Source: Metellina segmentata (lineage: Eukaryota > Arthropoda > Arachnida > Araneae > Tetragnathidae). Taken from it: DNA of 64,000 nt. Below, piece by piece: positions 35,197 to 45,780 of the stretch. The number at the start of each line of letters is the position of its first letter. The stretch's first letter is position 1. Both the position numbers and the translations under genes were made by a program. The DNA lies in contig OX375873.1 in NCBI GenBank assembly GCA_947359465.1, positions 37,296,437 to 37,360,436 of the forward strand. The letters run 5' to 3'. Below the pieces are notes generated by a model. It saw nothing but the letters and a program-made list of their open reading frames with translations, ran no database searches and was not told the origin of the DNA.

Positions 35197-36065
35197 TATA
35201 TGAATAGAACTAAAATAGGAAGATTCAAGCTTTGGAAAATGCTCGTGGCTAACGTTAAGTTGTGTAAGAGAATTCTGTGGGCTATCTCAGCAATTTTGCA
35301 TCCCATGTCACAGCTGAAATGAAAAGATTTAATTAATTTATCCTGTGTTTAAGTAAATTTTTTAAACTAGAATTATAAAATTATACAATAGAAGGAATTT
35401 TGAATGAAAATCGTCAAAATAATAATGCGTTAGTTGTAGTTATTAGTCCTGTACTGGTTGATATGGTTAGATTTCAACCACAATCAACTAGTGTACAGAC
35501 ACTAACTATATTTTGTCGGAAATAAGCTTGCTATTTTGCTTAAAGTAATTTTGTACAGCTGCAGAAAACAAATAAAGCATTCCAAAGTTATCATTCAACG
35601 AGCAATTACGTCTTCTATCAATTCACGTGTATAAAATTTGTTTGAGGGGTCGTCTTCATAGTATGCTGCACTCCAACTTTATAATTTTTAATAGATGCAC
35701 CCAATTTTGTTTTGACGCCAAACTTCCAATCTAAACAAAAATTTAATCTCGCATCCTAAGTTATAAGTATTTTTTACCAGCCATTTCGCGATTATGAGTG
35801 GACAATTTGGAGCATCTAATGTAAAAATAGCGCTTTCCTCACAATTATTCATATCTTGTTATATAACCTTACCATTTAAAAAAATTAATTTTAAATATTG
35901 AGTTAACTGTTGAAAAACAATAAAAAGGAAACCTTCATACATTTTGTTGCATATACTATCTACAATATGTTGGAACGAAACCAAAAATTGTCGCATAGAA
36001 ATAATTAATAAAGAAAATTTAAATATTTATTTGCAGGAAAGAGAAAGTGGAATCGAAATGATCAA
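35197..36065. other. Mostly featureless
   Basis: Contains the diverged repeat pieces at 35535-35590 and 35640-35725, and a hairpin at about 35450-35500 (CTGTACTGGTTGAT / ATCAACTAGTGTACAG). Confidence 0.4.
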
Positions 36066-36282
36066 TCTATATATTGTAAATAAGAATGTATATAATATGT
36101 TTGTTAGTACATTGAATAAAATGTTTGTTAGTACAATGAATATTTTCGACCCATTTGAAGTTTTCTATCCGTTTTGGACCCTTCTGATTGCAAATACGCC
36201 ACTACGCGTTTGGTGTCTGTCTGTCCATCTGTATTGTGTGTGCCCTATACACGTCCACACGGTTTAATATATTTTTATGATA
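36066..36282 (+). mobile_element. Helitron H1, 5' end fragment
   Basis: Starts A|TCTATATATTGTAAATAAG, continues ATTTTCGACCCATTTGAAG, TTTTCTATCCGTTTTGGACC and GTCCACACGGTTTAATATAT, matching the 5' 220 bp of the elements at 9549 and 55161 in reverse. It is cut off where another Helitron's 3' end begins at 36283. Confidence 0.8.
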
Positions 36283-36757
36283 CTAGGTGTGGCCCCGACC
36301 CCTGTTCTATTACGCTCGCCAACTTCCGGGGATTGCTTTGCATACATACATTGCTTTCACAGATGCCAATTGGTTTGCGAAGCAAACCAACATTCCTTTC
36401 GCAGAGTGAATCTCCTGGACAGCAAAACTATCTGAATAATTGGTATTATCCTGATTTGACTTTCCGGTCCATGACATCACAGCGAGGGCTTCGTCACCGA
36501 CTCGCTTACGCTCGTCAACCCCCGGGGATTGCTACGCAAAACCGTTTGGTTTGCTTGGCAAACCAATATTTCTTTCGCAAGTTATTTCATTTTTTTACTT
36601 TAACACTTAATGCACCCTAAACTAAAAGCCGCATCATTAAAAAATCTTCTGTATCTTATTCCCTTCACTACAGTTTTCAATCCTGCGGCGGAGGTAACTT
36701 TTTTTTAAATACTAGGGGGCTAGCTCCCTGCTCGCTAGCGCTCGCCAACCCCCGCTG
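36283..36757 (-). mobile_element. Stacked Helitron 3' ends (family H2)
   Basis: Three related 3' ends in minus orientation begin at 36283 (CTAGGTGTGGCCCCGACC), about 36485 (without CTAG) and 36712 (CTAGGGGGCTAGCTCCC). Each is followed by TACGCTCGCCAAC or CGCTCGCCAACCCCC and two of them by GGGGATTGCT..GCAAA. They match the 3' end of the + element ending at 40066. Confidence 0.7.
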
Positions 36758-36925
36758 CGGCGCCGTGGAGTACTGCTTTACAAATTGAACGCAAGTTGGA
36801 CGTGCGTCGCCGCAGTGGCGCTGGAATCATGTGTGCACTACTCCATTGAATCTAATGTACCTCAGACCGCAATTGCGTTGCGGCAGCGGCGAAGCACGTT
36901 GAAAACCCGGATGTGTGCACCGTGC
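36754..36925 (+). mobile_element. Truncated Harbinger-like MITE
   Basis: Matches the right half of 19260-19705 (AACGCAAGTTGGACGTGCGT, TGTGTGCACTACTCCATTG, GCGTTGCGGCAGCGGCG, GGATGTGTGCACCGTGCC). Its left half is missing and replaced by the 46 bp Helitron end starting at 36712. Confidence 0.8.
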
Positions 36926-37079
36926 CTTAATCATCCAATCCGACGATACGTAATAAAAACACTTAAAAAGTATTTTCCAGAACTTTCATCTCCAAAATTA
37001 AATTTAAGAGCAAATTCAGCAGGGTAGGTTGTTGAATTATGCTTCGTACTGAAGCAAAAAAAACAACTGTGAACTAATG

Positions 37080-37345
37080 ACGTTCCTCGTCCAATTCCGG
37101 AATGTCAATCCGGGGAAAGTGGAGGATAAAAATCAATTCGAGAAACACACGTCATAATTTGGAATCACGTTCAGATGACGAGGTCAACAGCTGTGTTGAC
37201 AACCCACTCTCCAAATGATAGGACATTTGAGGCTACGATAAATTAAGCGTGTACCATCTTCGACGTCTATCGTCTTTGTGCGAATCTAGTTTCGAACTCG
37301 CAATTTACCGGTCCCTAATCAAAACCTTTACCAACTGTGCTGACG
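37080..37345 (-). repeat. SINE family A, diverged copy
   Basis: On the + strand: AATCCGGGGAAAG, TTCAGATGACGAGGTC, CCCACTCTCCAAA, GGCTACGATAAATT, TTTCGAACTCGC (B-box complement). Order fits a minus-strand SINE. Confidence 0.65.
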
Positions 37346-37437
37346 ATGCCTGGCAATAAAATGCTGATAAATTTCCAGTATAAACTTTATGAGGGGGTAG
37401 GAAACGTGTGATTGAATTACTGTCGGGAAGGAATATA

Positions 37438-37748
37438 CACTACTTTACAATAATGAACCGGACAGAGAGATGTTTCTAATTCCTATTTTCCTAACCCATT
37501 GAACACTTTGGCGAAAAATTTTAGGATCTTTTCCCCGGTGAGGGATAACGAATAAGGATTTTATGGTTCTCTCCTGGTCAACTTCTTGCTTGTTTGGGTA
37601 TCTGTGTGTACAGAGATAATTCATATTTCAGTCCTACTCTGGTCAATGACTTTTTGAAGGTGCATGAACCCACACATATAGACTTGATTTAGTTTGTCCA
37701 GACCAAATGTATAAGAAACAACAATATCAGGGATCAATAATATAAATA
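37438..37748. repeat. Orphan Tc1 terminal repeat
   Basis: CACTACTTTACAATAATGAA followed by CCGGACAGAGAGATG at 37438 is a second copy of the left end of the element at 37749, in the same orientation, preceded by TA. Nothing else of that element is visible in the 311 bp between them. Confidence 0.65.
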
Positions 37749-38290
37749 CACTACCCTACAATAATGGAATGGACAGCAAGATGTGATGGTATAAGAGAAA
37801 GAATACATGCTTTAATAGGGGGATGGTCCCCACACGTGCTGCAATTACACTAGCAACCCTTCTGGGCATACTTTCAACAATGTATTGATACACATCTATG
37901 GGTATTTGTGTCCATTATTGCTGCAAGAATGTCGCCAGCTCAGCTGTAGATTTCGGACGTGGTTCAATGTAAGTAAGCGTCGCTCTAACAAGTCCCACAA
38001 ATGTTTTAGGTCGGGACTCAGCAGGCCAGGGCAGACGTTTCACATCCATGTCCCGATACCACTGCTTGACATAGACTGCAACATGAAATGGAGCGTCGTC
38101 ATCCTGGAAGTAACATTCGTCCATTCCATAAAGTTGCCAGAGCGCAGTAAGAACCCGATTGTCCAAAATGTTCATGTAGTCGTTGGCGTTCAATTGACCA
38201 GAAACAACGTATGAAGGTCCCAGACCATACCATGGATAGTCGGATGTTATGCAAATCCGCTGGCGTCCGGTCCGTTATTGTAGGGTAGTG
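37749..38290 (-). mobile_element. Deleted Tc1-like element (542 bp) with frameshifted transposase
   Basis: Inverted ends CACTACCCTACAATAATGG and CACTACCCTACAATAACGG, flanked by TA (37747-48, 38291-92). Minus-strand transposase pieces: TPADLHNIRLSMVWSG, NDYMNILDNRVLTALWQL, YFQDDDAPFHVAVYV (second Asp, as QDDDAPFH) and LPWPAESRPKTF where SPDLNPIEH is expected. It ends RPKSTAELATFLQQ. At least two frameshifts; the N-terminal DNA-binding part is deleted. Confidence 0.88.
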
Positions 38291-38530
38291 TATGTCTGCA
38301 ACAGCTAATTGAATTGGCTGAAAGGTGTTTCTCCATCTTCTTTTTATACACATTGCAATTACGGGTCATATGCCTCAATTCAAGAATGTTGAGATACGAT
38401 GGCTGAAATGCACTATCATACGAACCAGCTAACGTAAGCGGACGGACTTCTGAGATAGTATCGAGAACTTTAAATCCAGAGTTGTATCGAATCGCCAAAG
38501 CACCAGTATTTGAAACTATAGCATTCCATG

Positions 38531-38717
38531 GAAAAGTTGGTGTGGAAGTTTGGAGAGTGGGGTGCCATCTCAGGTGATGCCTCGTCATCAGATCGTGGTT
38601 CAAAATTACGACGTGTTGTCCTCGGATCTTTCTCTTAAGGGAATGATCCCGGACTGTCGTCAATAGCCCGTTGTGTTGCTCTAGTGCGATGTTAAGTAAA
38701 AATTATCAATTACCACG
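38531..38717 (+). repeat. SINE family A, 5'-truncated
   Basis: Starts in the body (GGTGTGGAAGTTTGGAGAGT) and runs to the 3' end (GTTGTGTTGCTCTAGTGCGA, then ATTATCAATTACC). Confidence 0.88.
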
Positions 38718-39063
38718 GAAAAAGGCATGATACTTTTTGGTGACAATAGACTTTCACTCCTTCCATGAGCCGACGTTGTCAGGCATGCATTACTCTTGAT
38801 AATCTCAACTTCCGACACCTGCTATGAAACTAACTGTATAGCTACTGTCAAACTGAAAATCAGGACTAATAAAACCCTCTAGGAAATTCAGCTGATGCTT
38901 TCGAATATGCCCACTTATGTAAATATGATTGAATTTTCTGATACCTATATTTCTTTAAAGTATTCAACATTCAGTATGCAAACTCCGTACGTGATATCAT
39001 GCATGCAAAACTCATATAATATAATTAGTATTAACTAGGATAAATGGGACCGTCATGCGACAT

Positions 39064-39066
<3 letters not shown>

Positions 39067-39129
<63 letters not shown>
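39067..39129. repeat. TA microsatellite
   Basis: About 31 uninterrupted TA units. Confidence 0.97.
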
Positions 39130-39132
<3 letters not shown>

Positions 39133-39414
39133 TTGCTTTCATAGGTGTTGTCTTTTGAGGAATACTGGTAAAACAATATTTTGGGAAACTTCATTTCCGA
39201 TCAACAATGGTAAAGCAATGAGCTGCGAACGGCAATCGTTTTATAGTCAATGTTATTTCTATGGCGATTTCGAATATAATGATTTTGATGTTTCGTATCT
39301 CGTTTCGCACGTGACATCACACAACCAATCAAAACATTTAGAAACCACACCTATTCGTGACGTCACACAACCAATCAAACTTTAATAGCCACGGAAACAC
39401 AGCAGAATCTAGCC

Positions 39415-40066
39415 TCTATATATATATAATTCTCTTACATGGCACGCAAAAAAGACGTTATTTGTTATCGCTTTTTGGCAACATTGTACGATTGTTTGTT
39501 TACCATAAAACCTCGCGCCTCAATTGAATTTATAGCGTTATCAAATGAAATTTTATTGAAAAAAAAATTTAATCGAGCTGTTGCAGTTAATAGAAATCAA
39601 AGGAAGCGGATGATCTTTTCAGGGACATTTAAAAAACGGTCCTTTTCAGGGCCAACAATTATAGATCAACAAGACGCTTGCACTACAATTTTAGACAGCA
39701 AACTCAATGAAAAAGTGTGAGTGGCTCGAGTGCTTGGGTAAATGTACGCACAAACAACATGCTGGGTATTCGATTTCCAATCAGCGCTATCATTTCGAGT
39801 CAAAATTCGCTCAAAGTTTTCATTTGAATTCTGATTCCAGAGGTACTATATTTTTATTTTCTGTAAAACAGCAAATTTAGATTTGAAATTTTTTTTTTTT
39901 TTGGAATATCATATTTTGTCCTCAACAATTCCTTCTGTTAGGACACATGTCTTCATTGATGGATGCGAGCAAAGCGAGCATAGGTTAATGCAGCGATCCA
40001 ATGAGGTTTGCGAGGCAATCCTCCGGGGGTTGGCGAGCGTGAACGAGCATCGGACGGGCCCCCTAG
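39415..40066 (+). mobile_element. Helitron H2, complete non-autonomous copy (652 bp)
   Basis: 5' end TCTATATATATATAATTCTC; 3' end GGCGAGCGTGAACGAGCAT then CGGACGGGCCCCCTAG followed by T, with a GC-rich hairpin-prone stretch just upstream. The boundaries agree with the empty site at 24.3 kb. The base before TC is C rather than A. It contains a 93-codon open frame (39439-39720, MARKKDVICYRFLATLYDCL...) that I do not recognise and that reads straight through the stem-loop listed next. No Rep or helicase. Confidence 0.85.
39638..39653 (+). promoter_or_regulatory. Histone mRNA 3' stem-loop (processing signal)
   Basis: GGTCCT-TTTC-AGGGCC: six-base stem (five Watson-Crick pairs and one T-G wobble) and four-base TTTC loop, exactly the metazoan histone 3' stem-loop consensus GGYYCT-TTTC-AGRRCC. 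It is preceded by A-rich AAAAAAC, as in real histone genes, and followed about 16 bases later by CAAGA, like the downstream element that pairs with U7 snRNA. In histone genes it binds SLBP and directs cleavage without polyadenylation. No histone coding sequence is recognisable upstream; here the motif lies inside a Helitron. Confidence 0.75.
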
Positions 40067-40189
40067 TTTCATATAATAAGATAATAGTTTTTACAAAAAT
40101 AATTTTTGTTTAAATAATACTCTTATATAACAATAATAAAGACTAAAGAACCGAAAGTAAAAATAAATTTCCCTTATTCTTTATCGTAG

Positions 40190-40560
40190 GTCAGGTAAAC
40201 CAATCAGGAGTTCCAGTCCCGACTCGGTGCTCTAGTCCAACGGCCTTTTAGAAAGTCTCTCTGACAGGGAAAAGAACCGCCTTGTTGTAGGGGGAGTTTA
40301 TTTGTCTGCCCTTCTCGAATTCACGACGGAGGGCGTCTGCGAAACGTCAACTGGAAGTGTTTTTAAACACCCCTCTTTCAACTTCGGCGGTGATAAAAGT
40401 GCAAAATGTTATTTTCCACAATGCTTCAGCCGAGGAAAACTCTCTTAGGGACTGCATCAAGTGGAAAGGGAAGGAAAGAGATGGGAGCTTGGATCGAAAG
40501 AGACTGAGGCTTGAAAAATATTTATTTTATATTAAGGGGACATGGTAGGCTAGAGACAAT
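40190..40560. other. Moderately GC-rich unique block
   Basis: GC content is visibly higher than the flanks; a 63-codon frame at 40357-40548 (NTPLSTSAVIKVQNVIFH...) is unrecognised. Could be an exon fragment or part of an unknown repeat. Confidence 0.25.
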
Positions 40561-40659
40561 TCTTTTTCGCTTTTCTGTTTAAAAACGAAACGATTTGGCG
40601 TAACTTATTTCAATACACACGACATACGAATTTTAAGAAAATTTTGATTTCGTACCGCA

Positions 40660-41259
40660 TGTAGCGAGCTTAACCACCACCACTATAAAAATTAACTTAT
40701 ATGTAGTAGTATATATAACAGTGTAACCCAACTCTACCATGAAGTATTTTTTGGTAGACAATGTTGTACTGTCTCATTCTTGCATGCTAAATTGGACCGA
40801 CGTGATTTGAACACGTAAAAATTTACAACTTCGATGGAAGGTTTACGACGGATAGTCGAATTGACAATGCGATGCTAATCGCTTTCAACAACCACCTGAG
40901 GCTCTGTGATAGCACACACTGTTAATTTACTATCACGGCATCACTCCATTCATTGCTGCTCAGCCTTCACTTCACAAAGGCACTCACACACGGCTGTTAA
41001 AGGCAACACATGGCAATTACAGCTGTGATCTTAATACAGCTCTCACAGTCTAACGCAAATGACAATCCTCCTACAAGTGGTGTCACCTATCGAATTTCGG
41101 CCAAAGGTAAATTCTGGAGGAGAAGTATTTAGCGAGCTTAGCCACCGCTACAAAATTTACCTTAAATTGCAGTAATACATATAACAGTGTAACCCAACTC
41201 TACCATGAAGTGCTTTTTGGTAGACAGAGTTGCACTGTTTAATTCCGGCATGCTAGACA
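40660..41259 (+). mobile_element. Putative miniature LTR element (TRIM-like, ~600 bp)
   Basis: Two direct repeats of 132 and 134 bp (40660-40791 and 41126-41259) share TAGCGAGCTTA, ATATAACAGTGTAACCCAAC, TCTACCATGAAGT and TTTTTGGTAGACA, and end GCATGCTA. The first starts TG. Right after it comes TGGACCGACGTGATTTGAAC, which complements a tRNA T-arm and 3' end (loop TTCAAAT), as a primer-binding site would. Right before the second repeat is a purine run GGAGGAGAAG at 41116-41125, like a polypurine tract. Only ~335 bp lies between, with no coding. Spacing between T-arm and TGG is shorter than in a full tRNA end, and no target duplication is visible, so the call stays tentative. Confidence 0.55.
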
Positions 41260-41389
41260 TAATATCAACACAGTGCGTAAACAAAACGTATGGTTACGTT
41301 AATATAAGGATGCGTAATAATAACTCGTGCGTAATAATACTTCGGATGCGTAATAATACTTCTTACTCGCATATTAACACTCCTGGCGG

Positions 41390-41560
41390 CTGTGTTGACG
41401 AGGTGTCTCGTCATTAGCAAAACCATTAGTAGATATTCATGAACGAGATATCTCGTCACTAGTGGAAAACTGACCAGATATTGATCTCGTTGTCGTAAAA
41501 AGTTAGCAACGTCTAGATGACGATGCATCTAGTTATTAACAAAATTAGGCTGATATTGAT
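41390..41560 (+). repeat. Palindromic GACGAGATATCTCGTC repeat, copy 3
   Basis: Three related blocks: GACGAGGTGTCTCGTCATTAG, AACGAGATATCTCGTCACTAG and GATGACGATGCATCTAGTTA. The intervening text contains AACTGACCAGATATTGATC or ATTAGGCTGATATTGATAG. Confidence 0.75.
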
Positions 41561-41607
41561 AGAAGACATACCACGTCCAAACTACTTGGATGGTTAACGT
41601 AGTGGAT

Positions 41608-41835
41608 AAAGGTAGATAGGTAATTAAAGTCGCATTGAGCAACAGAACGGGCTATTTGCAATAGACCGGGATCAAACCCGAAGGGAAAGACCCGAGAACA
41701 AAATATCGTTACTTCGAGCCATGATTGGATGACTGAGTCGGAAGTCATATAAAACTGGCACCTCACTATCAAAACCTCAAAACTCTCACACCACACCAAC
41801 GGTAGTACATTTGAGGCCAAGACAGATTTAACGTG
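41608..41835 (-). repeat. SINE family A, diverged copy
   Basis: + strand order AGAACGGGCTATTTGC, GACCGGGATCAAACCC, GAAGGGAAAGACCCGAG, GGATGACTGAGTC, AAAACTCTCACACC, TTGAGGCCAAGACAGATTT, the complement of the family body. Confidence 0.75.
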
Positions 41836-41854
41836 ATCCTAAAACATTGGTTAT

Positions 41855-42115
41855 CCACATCTATTGGCAATAGATCTGGATTTAATCCCGGATGAACAGC
41901 CTGGAATTTTATAACACCACGTGTTTTTGAACCACGGTTAGATGACGAGGTCACACCTTAGCTAGCACCCTAGTCTCCAAACTTCCCTACTACGCGAACG
42001 TGAGGTCATTTGTGGCTACGGCAGATTTAACGTGTGCAGCGCAATTTGTACACGTCAGTATTTCGTTGGGTTTGAATTCGCAACCCCCTGTTCCGTTACT
42101 CTTCCAATCGTGTTG
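41855..42115 (-). repeat. SINE family A, diverged copy
   Basis: Follows the previous copy in the same orientation: AATCCCGGATGAACAG, AACCACGGTTAGATGACGAG, CTAGTCTCCAAACTTCC, GGCTACGGCAGATTTAACGT, TTTGAATTCGCAACC (B-box complement). Confidence 0.7.
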
Positions 42116-43070
42116 CCATATCCAGTGGATAAAAACTGAGAGAAGCAAACCGAAAGTAAAGTATCAATACCGAAATTACGAAAAATATGTTAGGTATACA
42201 AATACGCTTAAAAATGTACAGAATAAATATTGAATGATTGAAAAAATAGCTAGAGGTTGTACAGTGAAGGAAAAACAAATGAAAAATAAAGTACAGTAGT
42301 ACTAGAAAAAAATGAACTAATGAAGATCAAAATTTTCAAAAGACATAAAACCGTTGATTGCGAAGAAAAACAAACGTGTTATCATAAAATATTGAAAAGA
42401 AATAATAGAACTCTAAGTTTCTGTATACGTAATAATTTCGAATGTCTAGGGTACCAAGCAATCGTGATCTATTGTCATTGTTTTCGAAGTTATTCTCTTT
42501 TCCTTGCAATGCTTAACACTTGAATACTGACTCAGCCATTCAACAAACCATTTGATAAAGGCAGACATTATTCGCGTAATACAAGGTGGAGAACAGGACT
42601 GGTCTTAAAACACTAAATCCCCAAAGGTCTTTTCAATTTACGGACTAGACAAATGGGATATTGAACTTTACAATTTGTGCAGTTTATTATGAAACGCATA
42701 TAATTTATACGGTTCGTATCCATAATCAGCGCATAACAATTTCCATAGTAATGGTAAACATTCAAAGATCTGGATCGATAGAATCGTAACTCTGCATGCA
42801 TAAACTTATATTCCAATGTGTAGGCAGGTATACTACACAATCAAAACAACTTCAAGAAGGGTATAATTAGTCCTTGTGTGCAAAAAGTGTCCTTGCGTAG
42901 GAAAACAAAAATTATCCAAGAAGTTTTAAGTGTATCTATATGAGTGAAAAGCATACACAGTATATCTATCCATATATATGTTCTACCATTAAAATGTACA
43001 ATGCCGAAAAAACCGAAATCAGGGTTCGATCGGGAAGAAACGCCGCGTTTGTTGGAGGACTATTAAAAAT
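42116..43070. other. No recognisable feature
   Basis: AT-rich; short frames only. Confidence 0.45.
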
Positions 43071-43074
43071 TACT

Positions 43075-43420
43075 CCATGAATGTCATGAATAAGTAACCT
43101 CTAGATCTTCTATAGTGCCGATACTTGTCGATATACGTTGAGGCATGGAGTCAAATGGAGTTTTCATACTTTCCTGTTGGAGTTGGCTTTCTAATCCTAC
43201 TGCTCTGATTAACCGGGAGTGGTGTTACTAAAGGCCTACTGCATCTCGGACATGCTCACTAGGAGGCAGATTTGGAGAACTTATTGGGAAAAGAAGGTTT
43301 TCAACACCACGTAGGAACTCCTGGTAGAAGCTACTTGTGGATGGCCGCCATTAGAGTGGTAAGAAAAAGCCTTTGGGCACGTGACTAGAAGCAATACAAG
43401 CTTTGTGCTCTTCTGGACGT
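43075..43420 (-). pseudogene. Tc1-like transposase relic, C-terminal part
   Basis: Minus strand: FYQEFLRGVENLLFPISSPN, LPPSEHVRDAVG (family: SPDLPPSEHVWD, DD34E glutamate in EHV), a damaged middle, then LQQESMKTPFDSMPQRIST. Same subfamily as the relic at 49.1-49.4 kb, judged by the shared TPFD and ISS/IST endings. Confidence 0.6.
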
Positions 43421-43534
43421 ATTACTTTGCTTTCAAACTACTACAACTAAAAAGACGTGGGACGCTGTAACCCAGTTGGAAGAATACTGGATTAAAATTT
43501 TAGTTGGGAGTTTTAAACTAGATCTTAGCAAAGA

Positions 43535-43806
43535 TAGTCGGGTACACTGGGATAACCTTTTAATCTGCCGTGGCCTCGAATATACACAAGTTGGGACAGT
43601 TGGGATGTTTGGAGAAAAGAGTGCCAGCTCAAATGATGACCCAGTCATCCAATCGTGGTTTAAAATCATGATTTCATACTTTCACATCAAAATCGTACTT
43701 CAAAATCATGATTTCATACTGAGGCTTCATCTTAGGATCTTTCCCATCGGGGTTGATTCCGCACCGTCTCCAAAAGCCCACTGTGCTTCTCCAGTGTGAT
43801 GCTAAT
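43535..43806 (+). repeat. SINE family A, diverged copy with local duplication
   Basis: CTGGGATAACCTTTTAATCT to CCAGTGTGATGCTAA; body GTTTGGAGAAAAGAGTGCC and AGGATCTTTCCCATCGGGG. AAAATCATGATTTCATACT occurs twice (about 43662 and 43701), a 39 bp local duplication. Confidence 0.65.
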
Positions 43807-45360
43807 TTATTACCTATCCTATGAGGTGGCTGGCTGTCGTAAATGAAGCAGCACACAATTAGACCAGGTGTTATAGCAATGTAATGGAAGTAAACTGAGA
43901 ACGGCTGAGTATGGAATGGTTACGAGGTCAGGCATGGCGTGACAGGCTATCATGTTCAGTGACTAATCCTGCTACTGGCTTAGGGCAGGTAATCCCCGTA
44001 TTCGCTTGTGCACAGACCGGGCCAGCGTGAGGCAACACTGTTCAAAGATAGGTTTGGAACTCTTGAAAATATTTTGTTTAGTTTGTTCGTGATGGACGTT
44101 TGGTTATAACGAACTATTTATAGACCAGTTTTATTATCGTATATTTTTTAATCTTTCTTTCGGAAGGAGCTATTTGAAGTTGTGTTCCTGGAGAGGCAAA
44201 TGCAGTCGCTAACACAGAAGGCTCGAAGGGTCTTCCCGTAAATCGAGATAATCTTATGGACAAAAAGATCCTTTTGGGGATCCCACGAGCTAAGGCTGCC
44301 AACTACTCAGTATTTTTTATGTCATAAAAAAGGAAATAACTAAATTATGCTCCATAGCAGTCTTGTTAATAGCACATTATAATTATAATTTTGTTGATAA
44401 CCAACTCTGATTCAAAATGGAGAACAATTAAATAAATGGCGCAGATGAAAAGATTCTTTTGGATCAAAAGTCATTGTGTTCGTCGCATGGGAATTTCGTC
44501 GCTCTTGGTTCCATATAATTGTAATCCCCTCCAATTATATTTCCAAAGTATGAATCGTCTGTAATGGATTAGATAAAGAAAGAGCAATTTAATTAAAATT
44601 CGAGAATAATGTTCCCAATGGCACATGATTTGAATAGAAATTTATCATAGAAAGGAATATCATTATAGAGGACATCAAACATTTTCAGAAAAGTTCGTAA
44701 ACCTTGCTCGTTATCCCACGTTCCTGAAAATTTGTGTACAAAACGTACACAATGACCTCATTCCCATTCTTTCAAAAGTTCCCCCTCTCTTTGTTCCTTT
44801 CAATATGAAAACTATAAACACACAATACAGAATGAAGTGCCGTGAAAAAGAACGGAAATGTAACACTCTTCAAGTATAGAATTGGGAATTTCCCACAAAA
44901 AATTATTTCCAGATTGTCTTGGTTGGGCTGACCAATTTTCCTTTGAAAGCAAAACACTGGAGTGAATCCTCAAACATTTTAATAACTTTACATCTTCGTT
45001 TTGCGTCTATACGCTTACATAATTTTACCCTCGCTTAATCCGTTTGTTAAATTAAAGCACCATTCATGCATTCACATCCTTCATTGTGTTAAGTAGAAGT
45101 TTTTTTCAAAACATCTACACGACCCAAAAATTGATTTTGAGAAAGTAATTTTCGTTTGAAAAAGGACAGATCCTCAAAATTATAATTCATGAAGTATGCT
45201 GATTTTGTATTTGCTGTATTGGATGATAAATGGTTAAGGTTTATTGAAGATGTATCAGAGACTCGCTGTGTATATTCTGGTTTGGAGTTACGGTTGACTT
45301 ACTATCATACTCGACATGAATACCTGATCGACGTACTAGAACACCATATACTCAGTTGAA
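43807..45360. other. No recognisable feature
   Basis: Moderate-GC patches at 43860-44040 and 44160-44300 look like old repeats but match nothing else in the window. Confidence 0.4.
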
Positions 45361-45780
45361 TGACTTTAACCTTTAGAGTACGAGACTGGTTCAGTAGTTG
45401 AACCTTCAAGACCCCCGGGGACCTAACTAGCCAGAAAGCTTGGAGTTTGGTAGCCAAATCCCGGAGCAGTTGTACCTTGAAAGTTATATTAAACGAGTCA
45501 AGAATTTATACTTCGGCCGGTACAACAGTTGTACCTTGATCGTGCCAAGAAAGAATATAGAGTAAGGCTAGTAGAGCAGTTGTACCTTGAAAGTTATAAC
45601 AATCGCGCCAACAAAGAATTTAGTCTACAGCCAGTACAGCAGTTTAATCTTAATCACACTAAGAGGGAATTTAGACCTTGGCCCTTACAGCACCTTGTAA
45701 GTTATAAGAATCATGCCAAGAAAGAATCGCGCCAATTATATCTATAGCCGTAGTCAAATGGTCGAAGGGGGTAAAATTGT
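45360..45780 (+). repeat. Second locus of the 51/63 bp minisatellite
   Basis: Left flank TTTAACCTTTAGAGTACGAG and right flank AATTATATCTATAGCCGTAG correspond to the flanks of 2086-3396. Between lie about five units such as GTACAGCAGTTTAATCTTAA and TTGAAAGTTATAACAATCGC. So the array is part of a larger dispersed repeat that is expanded at one locus and short at the other. Confidence 0.85.

Larger units (their letters stand above)
39140..40090 (+). repeat. Interspersed repeat D, copy 2, split by a Helitron
   Basis: 39140-39414 matches 24050-24310 and 40067-40090 (TTTCATATAATAAGATAATAG) matches 24311-24335 (TTTTATATAATAAGATTATT), so the sequence between is an insertion. Confidence 0.8.

Noticed and set aside
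36174..36620. 148-codon + frame
   Set aside because: Runs across the junction of two Helitron ends; it is repeat sequence.
39439..39720. A histone gene upstream of the stem-loop
   Set aside because: No frame upstream gives any core or linker histone ending; only the processing signal is present.
40793..40815. Complete tRNA gene at the putative primer-binding site
   Set aside because: Only a T-arm-like segment and a short 3' end are present; no matching 5' acceptor strand or anticodon arm nearby.
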